The translations under genes and the position numbers were made by a program. Under the pieces are notes generated by a model. The model ran no database searches. It worked only from the letters and a program-made list of their open reading frames with translations, and was not told the DNA's origin. A stretch of DNA of 64,000 bases from Rhynchopus sp. YZ270_cl-10 (taxonomy: Eukaryota > Euglenozoa > Diplonemea > Diplonemida > Diplonemidae), in assembly GCA_964035575.1 (NCBI GenBank), contig OZ037925.1, positions 186,001 to 250,000 on the forward strand, written 5' to 3'. This document shows, one piece after another, positions 9,232-20,406 of the stretch. Every line of letters starts with the position of its first letter. Positions within the stretch are counted from its first letter, which is position 1.

Positions 9232-11205
9232 TCAAGGAGAACGTCCGTCGGTGTTCTCTGTGTCCATGTCTGCCCCTGCAGCAATCAGCAACTGCACAAT
9301 GTCTTTGTGCTTTTCCATCCGCGCTAAGTACAACGCAGTATCGTTGTCAGAGTCTCGGTGATTCACATCCACCTCTGGCAAGCCCACAAGATAGCGCACA
9401 ATCTCGGTGTGTCCATATTCCGCTGCAATGGTAAGACACGTGTCCCCTCTGTGCTCTGTTGTATCACGCACTCCTGCACCGGCTTCAACCAACATCTTCA
9501 CAATGTCGAGTGCTCCTGAATCACAAGCAGAGTGCAGAGGTGAACATCCCAGACTATCCTTTGTCTCGATGTCGGCACCTGCATCAATCAGCAACTGCAC
9601 AATGTCTGTGTGCTCTTCCTTCACCGAATAGAGCAGTGCAGTATCGTTGTCAGAGTCTCGGTGATTCACATCCACCTCTGGCAAGCCCACGAGGTAGCCC
9701 ACAGTGTCGATGTGTCCAAATAACGATGCAAGGGTGAGACATGTATCTCCTCTGCTGTCTGTGACACGCACTCCTGCGCCTGCTCTAACCAACATCTTCA
9801 CAACGTCGAGTGCTCCTGAGAGGCTAGCGAGATGTACAGGAAAACGTCCGACACTGTTCTTGATGTCGATCTCTGTCCCTGCATCAATCAGCAACTGCAC
9901 AACGTCTGTGTGATTATTCTGCGCTGCGCAGTGCAACGCAATCTTGCTGTCAGAGCATCGGTGATTCAGTTCCACCTCTGGCAAGTCCACGAGGTAGCGC
10001 ACAGTGTCGGTGTGTCCAAAATACGACGCAAGGGTAAGACACGTATCTCCTTTGTTGTCTGTGCCACGCACTCCTGCACCTGCTTCAACCAACATCTTCA
10101 CAACGTCGAGTGCTCCTGAGACGCTGGCGAGATGTACGGGAAAACGTCCGTCATCGTTCTTGATGTCGATCTCTGTCCCTGCATCAATCAGCAACTGCAC
10201 AACGTCTGTGTGATTTTCCTGTGCTGCACAGTGCAACGCAGTGTTGTTGTCAGAGTCTCGGTGATTCAGTTCCACTCGTGGCAAGTCCACAAGATAGCGC
10301 ACAGTCTCGATGTGTCCAAAATACGACGCAAGGGTAAGACACGTGGCTCCTTCGTTGTCTGTGATACGCACTCCTGCACCGGCTTCAACCAACATCTTCA
10401 CAACGTCGAGTACTCCAGAAACACAAGCACAGTGCAGAGGTGAACGTCCTTGACTATCCTTTGCCTCGATGTCTGCCCCTGCATCAATCAGCACCTGCAC
10501 CACGTTGGCGTCTCCCTCTCCCGACGCACAGTGCAACGCAGTGTAGTCGTCAGAGTCTCGGTGATTCACATCCACCTCTGGCAAGCCCACAAGATAGCGC
10601 ACAATCTCGATGTGTCCACAATCAGCAGCATCCTGAAGACATGTGGCTCCTTCGTCGTCTGTGACACGCACTCCCGCACCTGCTTCAACCAACATCTTCA
10701 CAACCTCGAGTGCTCCTGACCCACAAGCACAGTGCAGAGGCGAACGTCCCCTCTCATCCTTTGCCTCGATGTCTGCCCCTGCATCAATGAGGACGCGACA
10801 CACTGCAGGGTCTGACCACATCGCCGGACTAGAAATATCTGCCTGCTCGGACACTTGCGGTAGAAAGGCCACGTTCTTGCAGACAGACTTCCAATGCTGC
10901 AAGAGGACCTCCGTGCACGCAACGTGGTTTGCGTGGACACACTCCCTCAGCAAGATCCCAAAGCCCACCTGCGTTGTCTCAACATACGGAAGAAGCAGTG
11001 CGAGGCATTCATCGTGGTTCCCTTTGCATGCCTCGTGCACAGCATCGAAGACAACTGTTTCGCCGTGTGTGGGAAGCTTCTCAAGGACGGCCCGCACGGC
11101 AGTCGTGTTGCCCTTCTTGGCAGCCTCCACCAAGTCGTCTACTGAAAGCTGTCTTCTCTTTGGTGGGTTCTCGTCCTGTGTGCTGTCTGCGTGTCGCCTT
11201 GGCAT
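9232..11205 (-). CDS. Ankyrin-repeat protein, five-module paralogue
   Basis: Encodes about 657 residues from the ATG at 11205, the start that matches the paralogue at 29100-30785; a second in-frame ATG lies nine bases upstream. The N-terminus has a basic bipartite nuclear-localisation-like stretch (RRHADS...PPKRRQ). A helical ankyrin-like lead follows, then five tandem modules of about 100 residues, each made of three ankyrin repeats (GRSPLH.ACxSGAL-VVKMLVEAGAGV; GATCLxLA-xFGH-ETVRYLV-LP; TALHCA-xxxHTDVVQLLIDAGA). It stops just after the start of a further repeat (NTDGRSP). Ankyrin arrays bind proteins; the partner is unknown and a nuclear location is inference. The paralogue has four modules, so the genes differ by one whole module. 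Confidence 0.88.
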   Translation of the reverse strand: MPRRHADSTQDENPPKRRQLSVDDLVEAAKKGNTTAVRAVLEKLPTHGETVVFDAVHEACKGNHDECLALLLPYVETTQVGFGILLRECVHANHVACTEVLLQHWKSVCKNVAFLPQVSEQADISSPAMWSDPAVCRVLIDAGADIEAKDERGRSPLHCACGSGALEVVKMLVEAGAGVRVTDDEGATCLQDAADCGHIEIVRYLVGLPEVDVNHRDSDDYTALHCASGEGDANVVQVLIDAGADIEAKDSQGRSPLHCACVSGVLDVVKMLVEAGAGVRITDNEGATCLTLASYFGHIETVRYLVDLPRVELNHRDSDNNTALHCAAQENHTDVVQLLIDAGTEIDIKNDDGRFPVHLASVSGALDVVKMLVEAGAGVRGTDNKGDTCLTLASYFGHTDTVRYLVDLPEVELNHRCSDSKIALHCAAQNNHTDVVQLLIDAGTEIDIKNSVGRFPVHLASLSGALDVVKMLVRAGAGVRVTDSRGDTCLTLASLFGHIDTVGYLVGLPEVDVNHRDSDNDTALLYSVKEEHTDIVQLLIDAGADIETKDSLGCSPLHSACDSGALDIVKMLVEAGAGVRDTTEHRGDTCLTIAAEYGHTEIVRYLVGLPEVDVNHRDSDNDTALYLARMEKHKDIVQLLIAAGADMDTENTDGRSP

Positions 11206-11410
11206 TGTTGGCATTGTGTGTTTGTGTATTCCTGCCAAACCCTGCCATACCCTCCCGGTACTGTGTACTGTGCGCCCATATCGAAATATGGGCGCCATTT
11301 GTTCAGCTCTTTGCACCCACGACATTACAGACTACACCAAGAAACATGGTTTGAAAAAGATCTTGAAGATTTTTTTTTCCTCCCGCAAAAATGAAAATCT
11401 TACTTGAATA

Positions 11411-11812
11411 GTACCTACAGTACCTACAGTACCTACAGTACCTACAGTACCTACAGTACCTACAGTACCTACAGTACCTACAGTACCTACAGTACCTACA
11501 GTACCTACAGTACCTACAGTACCTACAGTACCTACAGTACCTACAGTACCTACAGTACCTACAGTACCTACAGTACCTACAGTACCTACAGTACCTACAG
11601 TACCTACAGTACCTACAGTACCTACAGTACCTACAGTACCTACAGTACCTACAGTACCTACAGTACCTACAGTACCTACAGTACCTACAGTACCTACAGT
11701 ACCTACAGTACCTACAGTACCTACAGTACCTACAGTACCTACAGTACCTACAGTACCTACAGTACCTACAGTACCTACAGTACCTACAGTACCTACAGTA
11801 CCTACAGTACTG
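11411..11812. repeat. Satellite, 9-bp unit TACCTACAG, about 44 copies
   Basis: An essentially perfect array. In the paralogous block the same point reads GCGTACCTGCTGGATTTCG (about 31470-31490), so the array replaced or grew within a conserved open frame. Apparent proteins across it are artefacts of the repeat. Confidence 0.97.
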
Positions 11813-11816
11813 AGTA

Positions 11817-11960
11817 AAGCCACTGGTCGGAAGATGAAGGAGCAAACCCCCCAAGTGGCGATGGCTCTGGACAAGCTGTTTGGTGTCGAGGACAAGAAAC
11901 AGAAGGGCAGTGGGAAGAAGAAGGACGACGACGACGACAAGACGCCCATATCTGAAATAT
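11817..11960 (+). pseudogene. Fragment of an unknown plus-strand gene, copy 1
   Basis: The frame reads SKATGRKMKEQTPQVAMALD and then KLFGVEDKKQKGSGKKKDDDDDK, nearly identical to 31490-31625. The satellite has replaced the part before it and a CCCATAT-rich insertion follows. A further conserved piece (THLSRAHAKGGTWVFRDVRE) lies at about 12096-12160. I do not recognise the family. Confidence 0.5.
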
Positions 11961-12173
11961 GGGCGCTTTTTTCCGATATGGGCGCATTAAAATATGTAAA
12001 GTATGGGCGCAAAAATAGCCTATATTGCCCATATCCCGTTTTTTGGGGGTTCCCATATTGGCAGCTGCCCATGGGCGTTCCATGTATGTTACAAACGCAT
12101 CTCAGTCGAGCTCATGCAAAGGGTGGGACGTGGGTGTTCCGTGACGTAAGGGAAGCGGAGGCTGCTCACAAAC

Positions 12174-12476
12174 CAGGGACTCCGCTAGGTACTAAAGTTC
12201 TGTTGATTGTCAACAGAACTTTTTGAAAATGGGGAAAAAAAAAAAAAAAAAAAGAAAAGTTCTGCTGAGTGGTTCAGACCCGTTCTACCTGTCAAAAAAG
12301 CTCAGGAGAAGAAGATATGGAGAGGTGAGTGCTCAAACGTCCCAAAAAAGTCAAAATCGGGCGTTGAAAAAAAAAAAAAAAGTTGCGTACCGTGCGCCTG
12401 CGGCGCAAGCATGTACCCCACCACGTGGACCATCAACAGAACATTTTCAAAATCGGAAATCCTAGCGGAGAGCCTG
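12174..12476. mobile_element. hAT-like MITE J
   Basis: Ends CAGGGACTCCGCTAGG and, inverted, CAGGCTCTCCGCTAGG (14 of 16 match), with an exact 8-bp duplication TCACAAAC at 12166-12173 and 12477-12484. This is the hAT signature. The interior shares sequence with element M at 19741-20395, including GTTCTGCTGAGTGGTTCAGA. At 303 bp it is non-autonomous. Confidence 0.85.
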
Positions 12477-12484
12477 TCACAAAC

Positions 12485-13181
12485 CAGGGTTTCCGCCAAG
12501 GGGGACCGGGGGGGACCATGGACCCCCCCAATATTTTTCCCAGAAAAATCCGGATTTTTACAGGGGTTTGGGGGGGGACCATGGTCCCCCCCAAGAAAAA
12601 TGGGGTTTTGGAGGTTGTAGATGACCCCCCGTGGTCATGCGACCCCGCCGTGCAGAGCATTTGGCTCGCTGTGCCAGAAGAAGTGGAAGAAAAAGGGGGT
12701 GGCGCAATCTTTTTTAAAAAGGGTAAAAGTAGCGTACCGTGCGCCTGCGGCGCTGTGTTGCTAGCTATGTGATATTGATATACTTCCATCGATACTTCCG
12801 TGCATTGCCCCTTTTTCTAAGGAGGCTTCGGTGCAAGGGACGGGTAGTTATTACATGTTCCCACTGCAGCACTGTAATGACTGTAGCACCATACAATAGA
12901 AAAAGCAAACACCATCACCCTCCACTCTCACAAGACCCCTTACCTTGTTAACTTCCACCCCCGACCTCCAAACAAACCACCTCTACCAGACAACACAGCT
13001 GTGAAGCTTGACATGGCTGCTATCAAACCTGGTGCACCCTTCGCCTCTCCACTCTGTGGCCTGCAGGGAGGCGCGCGCGAAGCGCGCGACGACCGCTTTT
13101 GCGGGGAGAAAAAAATTTTTTGGGGGGTCTTTTTGATGGTCCCCCCAATTCCTGAAACACTAAATCCTGGCGGAAACCCTG
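12485..13181. mobile_element. hAT-like element K, abutting J
   Basis: The ends are a perfect inverted CAGGGTTTCCGCCA. The left end starts directly after J's right duplication. The flanks share only CAAAC (12480-12484 and 13182-13186), because J's target duplication overlaps K's left flank. The interior has GGACCATGGTCC palindromes and a GCGCGCGAAGCGCGCG hairpin near 13071. No coding capacity. Confidence 0.7.
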
Positions 13182-13204
13182 CAAACGCAAAAAAAAAATA
13201 ACTA

Positions 13205-14478
13205 TTTATTCACCTCCTTTTAGCGGGGTTTTATTTTGCGATAACTTCACGCATTTTTTTCCCAGGCGAGGGCTACTTAATTTGCCGAGCGAAGCGAGGC
13301 AAATTGAGTGCACGAGCCTGGGAAAAAAATAAGTGAAGTATCGCAAAATAATCCGCTAAAAGGAGGTGAATACGTAATTTTATTTCACGGGAAATAAAGT
13401 ATACGAAAGGATTTGGCACTTTTAGCGGGACTCATTTATTGTGCAATAACTAACGAGAATGTGTCCCTCCAGGTAGCTCTCATTACCCCCCCCGCTAGCT
13501 TTTGCTCGCTGGGAACCTGCAAAAAACTGGTGAATTGGGCCCATACCCTGGTATGTGGGGTGGGATACGCATTTTTGGGGTGGCAGAACCATGTGTGAGC
13601 CACAGGGTGGTGCACGTGTGACCCCATGCAGTACCACGCAACCCACGTTTTTACACACACAACAACGGCATTTTGCGTGTAGCGCGTACAGTATGTAGCC
13701 TAAAAAGCCCACACCACGTGTACGCATAGCGCGTAGCGCAGCGTGTGGTCGGGTTTGGAAAGCTGCCTCAACGGTACACAAAGCTACATCCCGACCTCTC
13801 GCCACCTCAGTGTCCCCTCGGGTGCTAGCGGGAGGTCGGGAAATGGCTGTCGTGCAAGAGCGAGACACATTCAGAAGATCCCCGCCCATCACAGAATATC
13901 ATGCCAGCCACCACCTTCCTCACAATGAAGTAAAGGGGGTGGTGTGTCCTTCGTCTTGATAGTGAGATCGTCACGGAGATACACTATGTACGAAACGAAG
14001 TCGGCTTCCGTGGGCTTACCGTCAGGCTTGCCAATGAATTCCTTAAAAAGCGGTCCCATTCACGGACGTACGGTGTCGACAATGCTAGTCCTTCAGCAAA
14101 ACCACTGTAGTGCTTGTCCATCTCCTGTCGGAGGACCGTTTGCGTCTTACATCCTTCGGCATGTTGCATGTGTCAGAAAAAAAATGGGAAAAGGGCAAAA
14201 AAAATTCGAAATTTTCAATTTTTAGGTGGGTGGTGGTGCAGGATGTACCAAAATTTAGCGTGAAGTTATCGCCAAATAAAACCCCTGTTTTAGCGTGAAA
14301 AAAATAAAAATAAAATCCCGCTCTGAAGGAATTGCAGTGAAAAAAAGTGAAAAACGCGTGAAATAAAGTTCAATGAGCGGGTTTTAAATTTGCGATAAAA
14401 AAACTGCGTGAAATTATCATTAAAAAGAATCCCGCTAAAAGTGCCAAATCCTTCGTATACTTTATTTCCCAGGGGAAT
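13205..14478. mobile_element. Foldback/TIR insertion with GGCACTTTTAGCGGGA arms
   Basis: Inserted in the A-tract that is unbroken in the paralogous block at about 35490-35520. It contains a palindrome of about 160 bp (13211-13373, arms CACCTCCTTTTAGCGG) with a central CCGAGCGAAGCGAGG hairpin. A second inverted pair near 13389 and 14470 has arms GGGAAATAAAGTATACGAA then GGATTTGGCACTTTTAGCGGG. These are probably two related elements or one with complex ends. No target duplication could be fixed. Confidence 0.6.
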
Positions 14479-15540
14479 AAAAAAAAAAAAAAAAAAAAAA
14501 AATGCAAAACTCTGAGCTCATGGCAACGCCTTATTAACCAGCCTGCGGGGGGAAAGGTGAGTAGGGAGTAGATGGTGTAAAGGGGCTGCTGACAATCTTA
14601 ACATGCATAATGTTAAGGGTGTCATATAAGTGTAGGTGTGTTTGATAACTAGTAGGGGTAATTCTTGCTCAGAATATGGCCCCAAAGTGTAGGTGTGTGT
14701 GTGAGGAGGGGCTGTGGCTGACGACCCCAAAATAGCACAAAATAGCACAAAATAGCACTTTATCGCACTGTGAGAATGCTTTTTTGGGTTTGATGGCTGG
14801 GTGGGTGGTGGAGGGGTGGAAACACCGAATCAAAAACGATGTGAGGAGGATGCCAAGATTCATCTTATGGTGTGGCTAAATCCAGTACAAAAACAGCACA
14901 AAAGAAGTACAAAAGAAGTACAAAAATTACACTTTATTTTGGGGGTGTTTTTCGCGAAAAATTATTTCCCTGTATAAACTTTTTGGGGGTCGGGGTCGGG
15001 GGGGAAATTTTTTTGGCCTACAAAAAATTGGGGAATTTTTTCTTCTTCTTCGATTATCGGGAGTCCGTGCGTGCTGTGATGGGGTCACTTTGCGCTGAGA
15101 AGTGAGTATTTTTGACCTAAAATGCATGCATCAGTTTTTACAGGGCATTTTCAGGTTTGGTGTAAAATATGGTCAGTACTTGACCACTGAGGGTAAAGTG
15201 CAAGGTGAACGTGGGGGCAGTTTGCATAGCTGCGAACTTTGCTGCATGTTGTGACCCCACCATTTTACGGACGGAGCTCGTAGAACCCAATGAGGAGTGA
15301 GAAAGAAGGATATGACCTACGAAAAAAGTAGCGTACCGTGCGCCTGCGGCGCAAGATTGCAACCCACCCTTTCCATGACATAGTTCAGCAGCACAAATGT
15401 GCAAGTATAAGCGCAATTTTTTGAAATGTTGCGCACCTGGCTTCGCCAGAAACTTTCGTTCTAGCAAAATACTAGGTAAAATTTACGGAACTGACGATAC
15501 CAACGACAGTGCCAATTTATGTCGACATTTTTCAAAAATG

Positions 15541-15582
15541 TTGCGTACCGTGGCTTCGCCAGGAACTTTTGGGTGCCATGAC
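15541..15582 (+). repeat. GTTGCGTACCGTGG module with GGCTTCGCC hairpin
   Basis: One of several copies of a short module starting TTGCGTACCGTGGCTTCGCC and running into AGGAACTTTTGGGTGCCATG. Other copies lie at 20018-20067, 32771-32815, 51496-51548 (minus) and 56840-56890 (minus). A sister module has the same start but the hairpin GCGCCTGCGGCGC (12391, 15328, 19943, 32670, 49972). Confidence 0.75.
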
Positions 15583-15890
15583 TTGGGGCGATTGGGAAAG
15601 TACGAATTGGTACCAAAAATAAAAAAAACCCCTTTTTTAGGGTATCCACCTGAATTAGCTGGGTGTTGGGAGGTGTTGGGAGGTGTTGGGAGGTGTTGGG
15701 AGGTGTTGGGAGGTGTTGGCGGGCGTTGGGAGGTGAGGCACTTTTTTTCCCACCGGCGTGAGCCTTTTTCTCGTTGGTGAAGTTTTTTAAACACCTGCAT
15801 TGTCATTTCCGGAATCCGTCCTCGCTGTGGTGGGGTCAATTTGCCGAAATGGACAAGTTCTGAGTACATACGTGATCAATTTTCTCACGC

Positions 15891-16459
15891 ACAGTATACA
15901 CACAGTATACACAGTATACACAGTATACACAGTATACACAGTATACACAGTATACACAGTATACACAGTATACACAGTATACACAGTATACACAGTATAC
16001 ACAGTATACACAGTATACACAGTATACACAGTATACACAGTATACACAGTATACACAGTATACACAGTATACACAGTATACACAGTATACACAGTATACA
16101 CAGTATACACAGTATACACAGTATACACAGTATACACAGTATACACAGTATACACAGTATACACAGTATACACAGTATACACAGTATACACAGTATACAC
16201 AGTATACACAGTATACACAGTATACACAGTATACACAGTATACACAGTATACACAGTATACACAGTATACACAGTATACACAGTATACACAGTATACACA
16301 GTATACACAGTATACACAGTATACACAGTATACACAGTATACACAGTATACACAGTATACACAGTATACACAGTATACACAGTATACACAGTATACACAG
16401 TATACACAGTATACACAGTATACACAGTATACACAGTATACACAGTATACACAGTATAC
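15891..16459. repeat. Satellite, 9-bp unit CAGTATACA, about 63 copies
   Basis: A near-perfect array. The unit contains the palindrome GTATAC, so each strand can fold on itself. Open frames across it on both strands are artefacts. Confidence 0.97.
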
Positions 16460-16507
16460 CATAGCTGCACAGTACAGTACAGTTCTCGTTTTTGGTCAAT
16501 TTCCGCA

Positions 16508-17072
16508 CAGTACACAGTACACAGTACACAGTACACAGTACACAGTACACAGTACACAGTACACAGTACACAGTACACAGTACACAGTACACAGTACACA
16601 GTACACAGTACACAGTACACAGTACACAGTACACAGTACACAGTACACAGTACACAGTACACAGTACACAGTACACAGTACACAGTACACAGTACACAGT
16701 ACACAGTACACAGTACACAGTACACAGTACACAGTACACAGTACACAGTACACAGTACACAGTACACAGTACACAGTACACAGTACACAGTACACAGTAC
16801 ACAGTACACAGTACACAGTACACAGTACACAGTACACAGTACACAGTACACAGTACACAGTACACAGTACACAGTACACAGTACACAGTACACAGTACAC
16901 AGTACACAGTACACAGTACACAGTACACAGTACACAGTACACAGTACACAGTACACAGTACACAGTACACAGTACACAGTACACAGTACACAGTACACAG
17001 TACACAGTACACAGTACACAGTACACAGTACACAGTACACAGTACACAGTACACAGTACACAGTACACAGTA
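16508..17072. repeat. Satellite, 7-bp unit CAGTACA, about 80 copies
   Basis: A near-perfect array, 48 bp from the CAGTATACA array. It differs from that unit by lacking one TA, which suggests one array seeded the other. Confidence 0.97.
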
Positions 17073-18116
17073 GCAGTACAGCACCAGAGGTCGGGATTTT
17101 CCCTTGGAGGGCGTCTAAATTAATACATTTTTCGCTTTTTTCCCAAATTTCCACTTTGCCTTTGCCACTATTTTTTTGTTTGACTTGGAACCGGGACCCC
17201 ACCCTGGAACCCCCTCCAGAAGGGGGTACAGAACACCCTCAAAAAAAAAAAATCCCAAAATTCGGGCTAAATTGGAGGGGTGTTGGGAGGTGTTGGGAGG
17301 TGTTGGGAGGTGTTGGGAGGGCGTTGGGAGGCGTTGGGAGGCGTTGGGAGGGTTTGCCGTTTTTTGCAAATCAGGTGGGGTATACAAAAAAAGTACAAAA
17401 GAAGTACAAAAATTACACTTTATTTTTGGAGTTAGCCACACCATCTTATGAACCTTTTCTGTTTCTCTTTTCTCCGCTTGGAACGGCAACATCCCCACCC
17501 CTTCATACCCCACTCCCCACACCACACTCTCCCTTCATTCGTTTCCCTTTTCTTTTCCATTCGTTTCCCCTCTCTGTTGCTTATTCATTTTATTTCCCAA
17601 CCCAACAACAACGATAAAGCGTGAAGACAATAGATAAGAGCAAAGAAGTAATTTTAGGTTTTGTGAGGCACTCAACGAGTGTGCCGGCTCTGTGGCGTCG
17701 CGGAGCCACCAACACTCCCCAGTCATTTTTCCTGCGCATTCAGGAAAACTCACAGTATGCGACCAGGATGCGACTAGGGAGTGCAGGATTTTTGCTGCTA
17801 AAGTAGAGATGAAATCAAGAACAAGGTTGAAAAGAGGCTGGTTCCCGTCCACTAAGGCCAGCTAGACCCTACGCATGGAACACACTGAAGCGGAGAGGGT
17901 TGGTTCAGGTCCTTTCTGCATGACCGCACTGAAGCATAAAAGGTAATCAGGCCCATTCTGCATGGCCGCACTGAAAACGTAAGGGGTATTCAGGTCCACT
18001 AGGCCAACTCGGACCCTACGCATGGAAACACTGAAGCAAAAAACACAAAATTGGGAGGGAGGGAGGCAAGGGTGTAAATAAGCCGACTCCCGACTCCCGA
18101 CTCCCGACTCCCGACC

Positions 18117-18411
<295 letters not shown>

Positions 18412-19289
18412 TACATGCTACACCTACTTTGTGATTGTGATTAGGCTTACTTTTACGTTCCCTAGTAAACTTGTTTAAGCAGCTCTGCTGCGTCTTGGGG
18501 GTCTCTCGATTATATATTTTTAGGCTTCGCGTCCTGCATATTTATTGTCCACTTGCATCTGCAAGGTTGGAAGAGGGTAACAGGGGAAACTCATTAAAAA
18601 TCATTCACTCACTCATCAGGATTTTTTGTGTTTCCCCGGTCTCACCCTCCGTACGTTAACTTCGCATAGTGTTTTGCCAAAAATTAAAAGAATGGGGCGG
18701 TAGGGTTTTTTATTCGGATTTGCGTTTTTGCTTTTTGCTCTTATATATATCGAGAGACCCCTTTTGATTGTGTTACCACCCCCTCCACCCCTTGACCCAC
18801 CCCCAATCATTCCTCCCTCAGGTGCGAATCAGCATCTCCTTTAGTATCTGTTATCATTTGCCCCTCCCGCGACCCTTTCATTTTTCAGTCCCCACCTCAT
18901 TCCTCATTGTCTCCTCCTTCCCCCCTGTGGCCGAATAACTGGCCATTTCCCAAGGTTACCGCATCATGGAAACAAGGAGATCCAAAAAAATCCTGTTCGA
19001 GCACTTTTGACCCTCTCCAGAGGGTGCATAGTGCACACACCCCCTTCTTAGCAACTGTAAATAACCGACTCCCGACTCCCGACTCCCGGACCCCCAGACC
19101 TTATTTACACCCTTGGAGGGAGGGAAACGAAAAATTTTTTCTTCACTGGTGCTCCAGGGGGGGCCGATATTGACAGGTCGCTGACAGGTCGTTGCCATAG
19201 GGGGGGGTAATTTTTTAACGGCCCTTAGCGATTTTTTGGTGGGGCACACACACAGACACACAGTGGCCATACGGACCCTCAGGGTACAC

Positions 19290-19740
19290 GAAGTAACGGG
19301 TGTTACATGTGGTATTACATGTAACTTTTGTTACATGTGGTACAGGTGGCGAAATCAGGTAGTGGTACAATGGTTTTGGGGGTGGTTCTGGGCAGCTTTC
19401 GGCGGTGATTTCTGGTAAGACCTAAAAAATCCTCAAAAATCGTTGTGAAAATTATGGTGGGCGGGTTTTGTACATATCGACACATGTAACATGATCACAT
19501 GTAACTAATACATGTAACTGTTACATTACGTGTGAAGTTACATGTCATTTACGTGTAACGGTTTTTCACATGTAACATTCCATGTAATGTAACTTACTTC
19601 ACCGCCGTGTGCTCCCCAAACCCCGGGGTACCCCTACACGACGGTGAAGTAAATGACATGTGCCACCTAAAAATGACATGTTCTTAGCAGGTCATTTCAC
19701 CTGTGGCACATGTCACTTTACATGTCAAATGACATGTGGC
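19290..19740. repeat. ACATGT palindrome cluster
   Basis: Thirteen ACATGT palindromes in about 450 bp, many extended to GTTACATGT, ACATGTAAC or GACATGTGGC. Element M inserted into the last one. Confidence 0.8.
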
Positions 19741-20395
19741 CAGGGTCTAAGCTTGGTACTCAGAATTAGGTTCAAAAACCTAAATCTGAAATTTTTCGGG
19801 GGGGAAAAAAAAAAAAAAAAAAAGTTCTGTTGAGTGGTTCAGACCCGTTCTACTTGTCAAAAAATCTCAGGAGAAGAAGATATGGAGAGGTGAGTGCTCA
19901 AACGTCCCAAAAAAGTCAAAATCGGGTGTTGGAAAAAAAAAAGTTGCGTACCGTGCGCCTGCGGCGCAAGCAGCTCCCACCAACGCAGTTCCATTTTATG
20001 GGAACATTTTTTAAAAATGTTGCGTACCGTGGCTTCGCCAGGAACCTTTGGGTACCATGACCGCTGCTTACTGATAAGAAGGCTGACACCCACTACGGCT
20101 TGTGGACGGCCACCGTAGAGTACAATGTACAGCATGGTGAGAGGAAAGAGCAAATGTCGCTGATTCGGAGGAACTCTGACCGGGCTTGGGGAACATGCAT
20201 CTCTCCGCCGGAGGCCACGAGAAGGAGCTTTGCAGGGGTTTTCGCGCGAAGCGCGAAATTTTTTTTTTTTGGACCATCAACAGAACTTTTTCAAAACCCA
20301 AAATCCTGGCGGCGGGGCTGGTCTATAACCCCACCAAAAAAAAAATTCAAAAAACCTAATTCTGGAAAAAATCCAAAATCCAAGCTTATACCCTG
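19741..20395. mobile_element. hAT-like element M
   Basis: Ends CAGGGTCTAAGCTTGG and, inverted, CAGGGTATAAGCTTGG. Exact 8-bp duplication CATGTGGC at 19733-19740 and 20396-20403. The interior shares long stretches with J and carries both hairpin modules (19943 and 20018). It has no transposase. The full hAT transposon begins 11 bp after its right end. Confidence 0.87.
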
Positions 20396-20398
20396 CAT

Positions 20399-20406
20399 GT
20401 GGCTAA
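20399..20406. repeat. hAT target-site duplication, left
   Basis: GTGGCTAA, repeated exactly at 23776-23783. It overlaps the right duplication of element M by five bases, so the two elements went into almost the same site. Confidence 0.9.

Larger units (their letters stand above)
9150..14600. repeat. Duplicated block, copy 1
   Basis: The ankyrin gene with its 3' flank (from 9150), its 5' flank (to about 12165) and the piece 14480-14600 match, in the same order, 29030-35617. Between these pieces the copies differ only by insertions: satellite, J, K and foldback here, three hAT-like elements there. This marks an ancestral segmental duplication of roughly 3.5 kb. Confidence 0.75.
14868..17443. 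mobile_element. TIR element with TGGTGTGGCTAA ends, carrying satellites
   Basis: Ends TGGTGTGGCTAA...TTAGCCACACCA, flanked by TCTTA at 14863-14867 and 17444-17448. Same end type and duplication length as 8855-9149. The interior holds a copy of the module found at 49700-50030 (15065-15390), two TGTTGGGAGG minisatellites (about 15660-15736 and 17277-17352) and the two big satellites below. No transposase. Confidence 0.7.

Noticed and set aside
11411-11812. CRISPR-like array
   Set aside because: Units are contiguous 9-mers without spacers; it is a simple satellite in a eukaryotic context. The same holds for the other arrays.
14868-17443. TG...CA ends with 5-bp duplication as a sign of an LTR element
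   Set aside because: The ends are inverted over 12 bp, there is no long direct repeat or polyprotein, and three elements of very different content share the same inverted ends.
15787-17617. Very long open frames on both strands across the 15.9-17.1 kb satellites
   Set aside because: A 7- or 9-bp unit without stops is open in several frames by construction; the translations are pure repeats.
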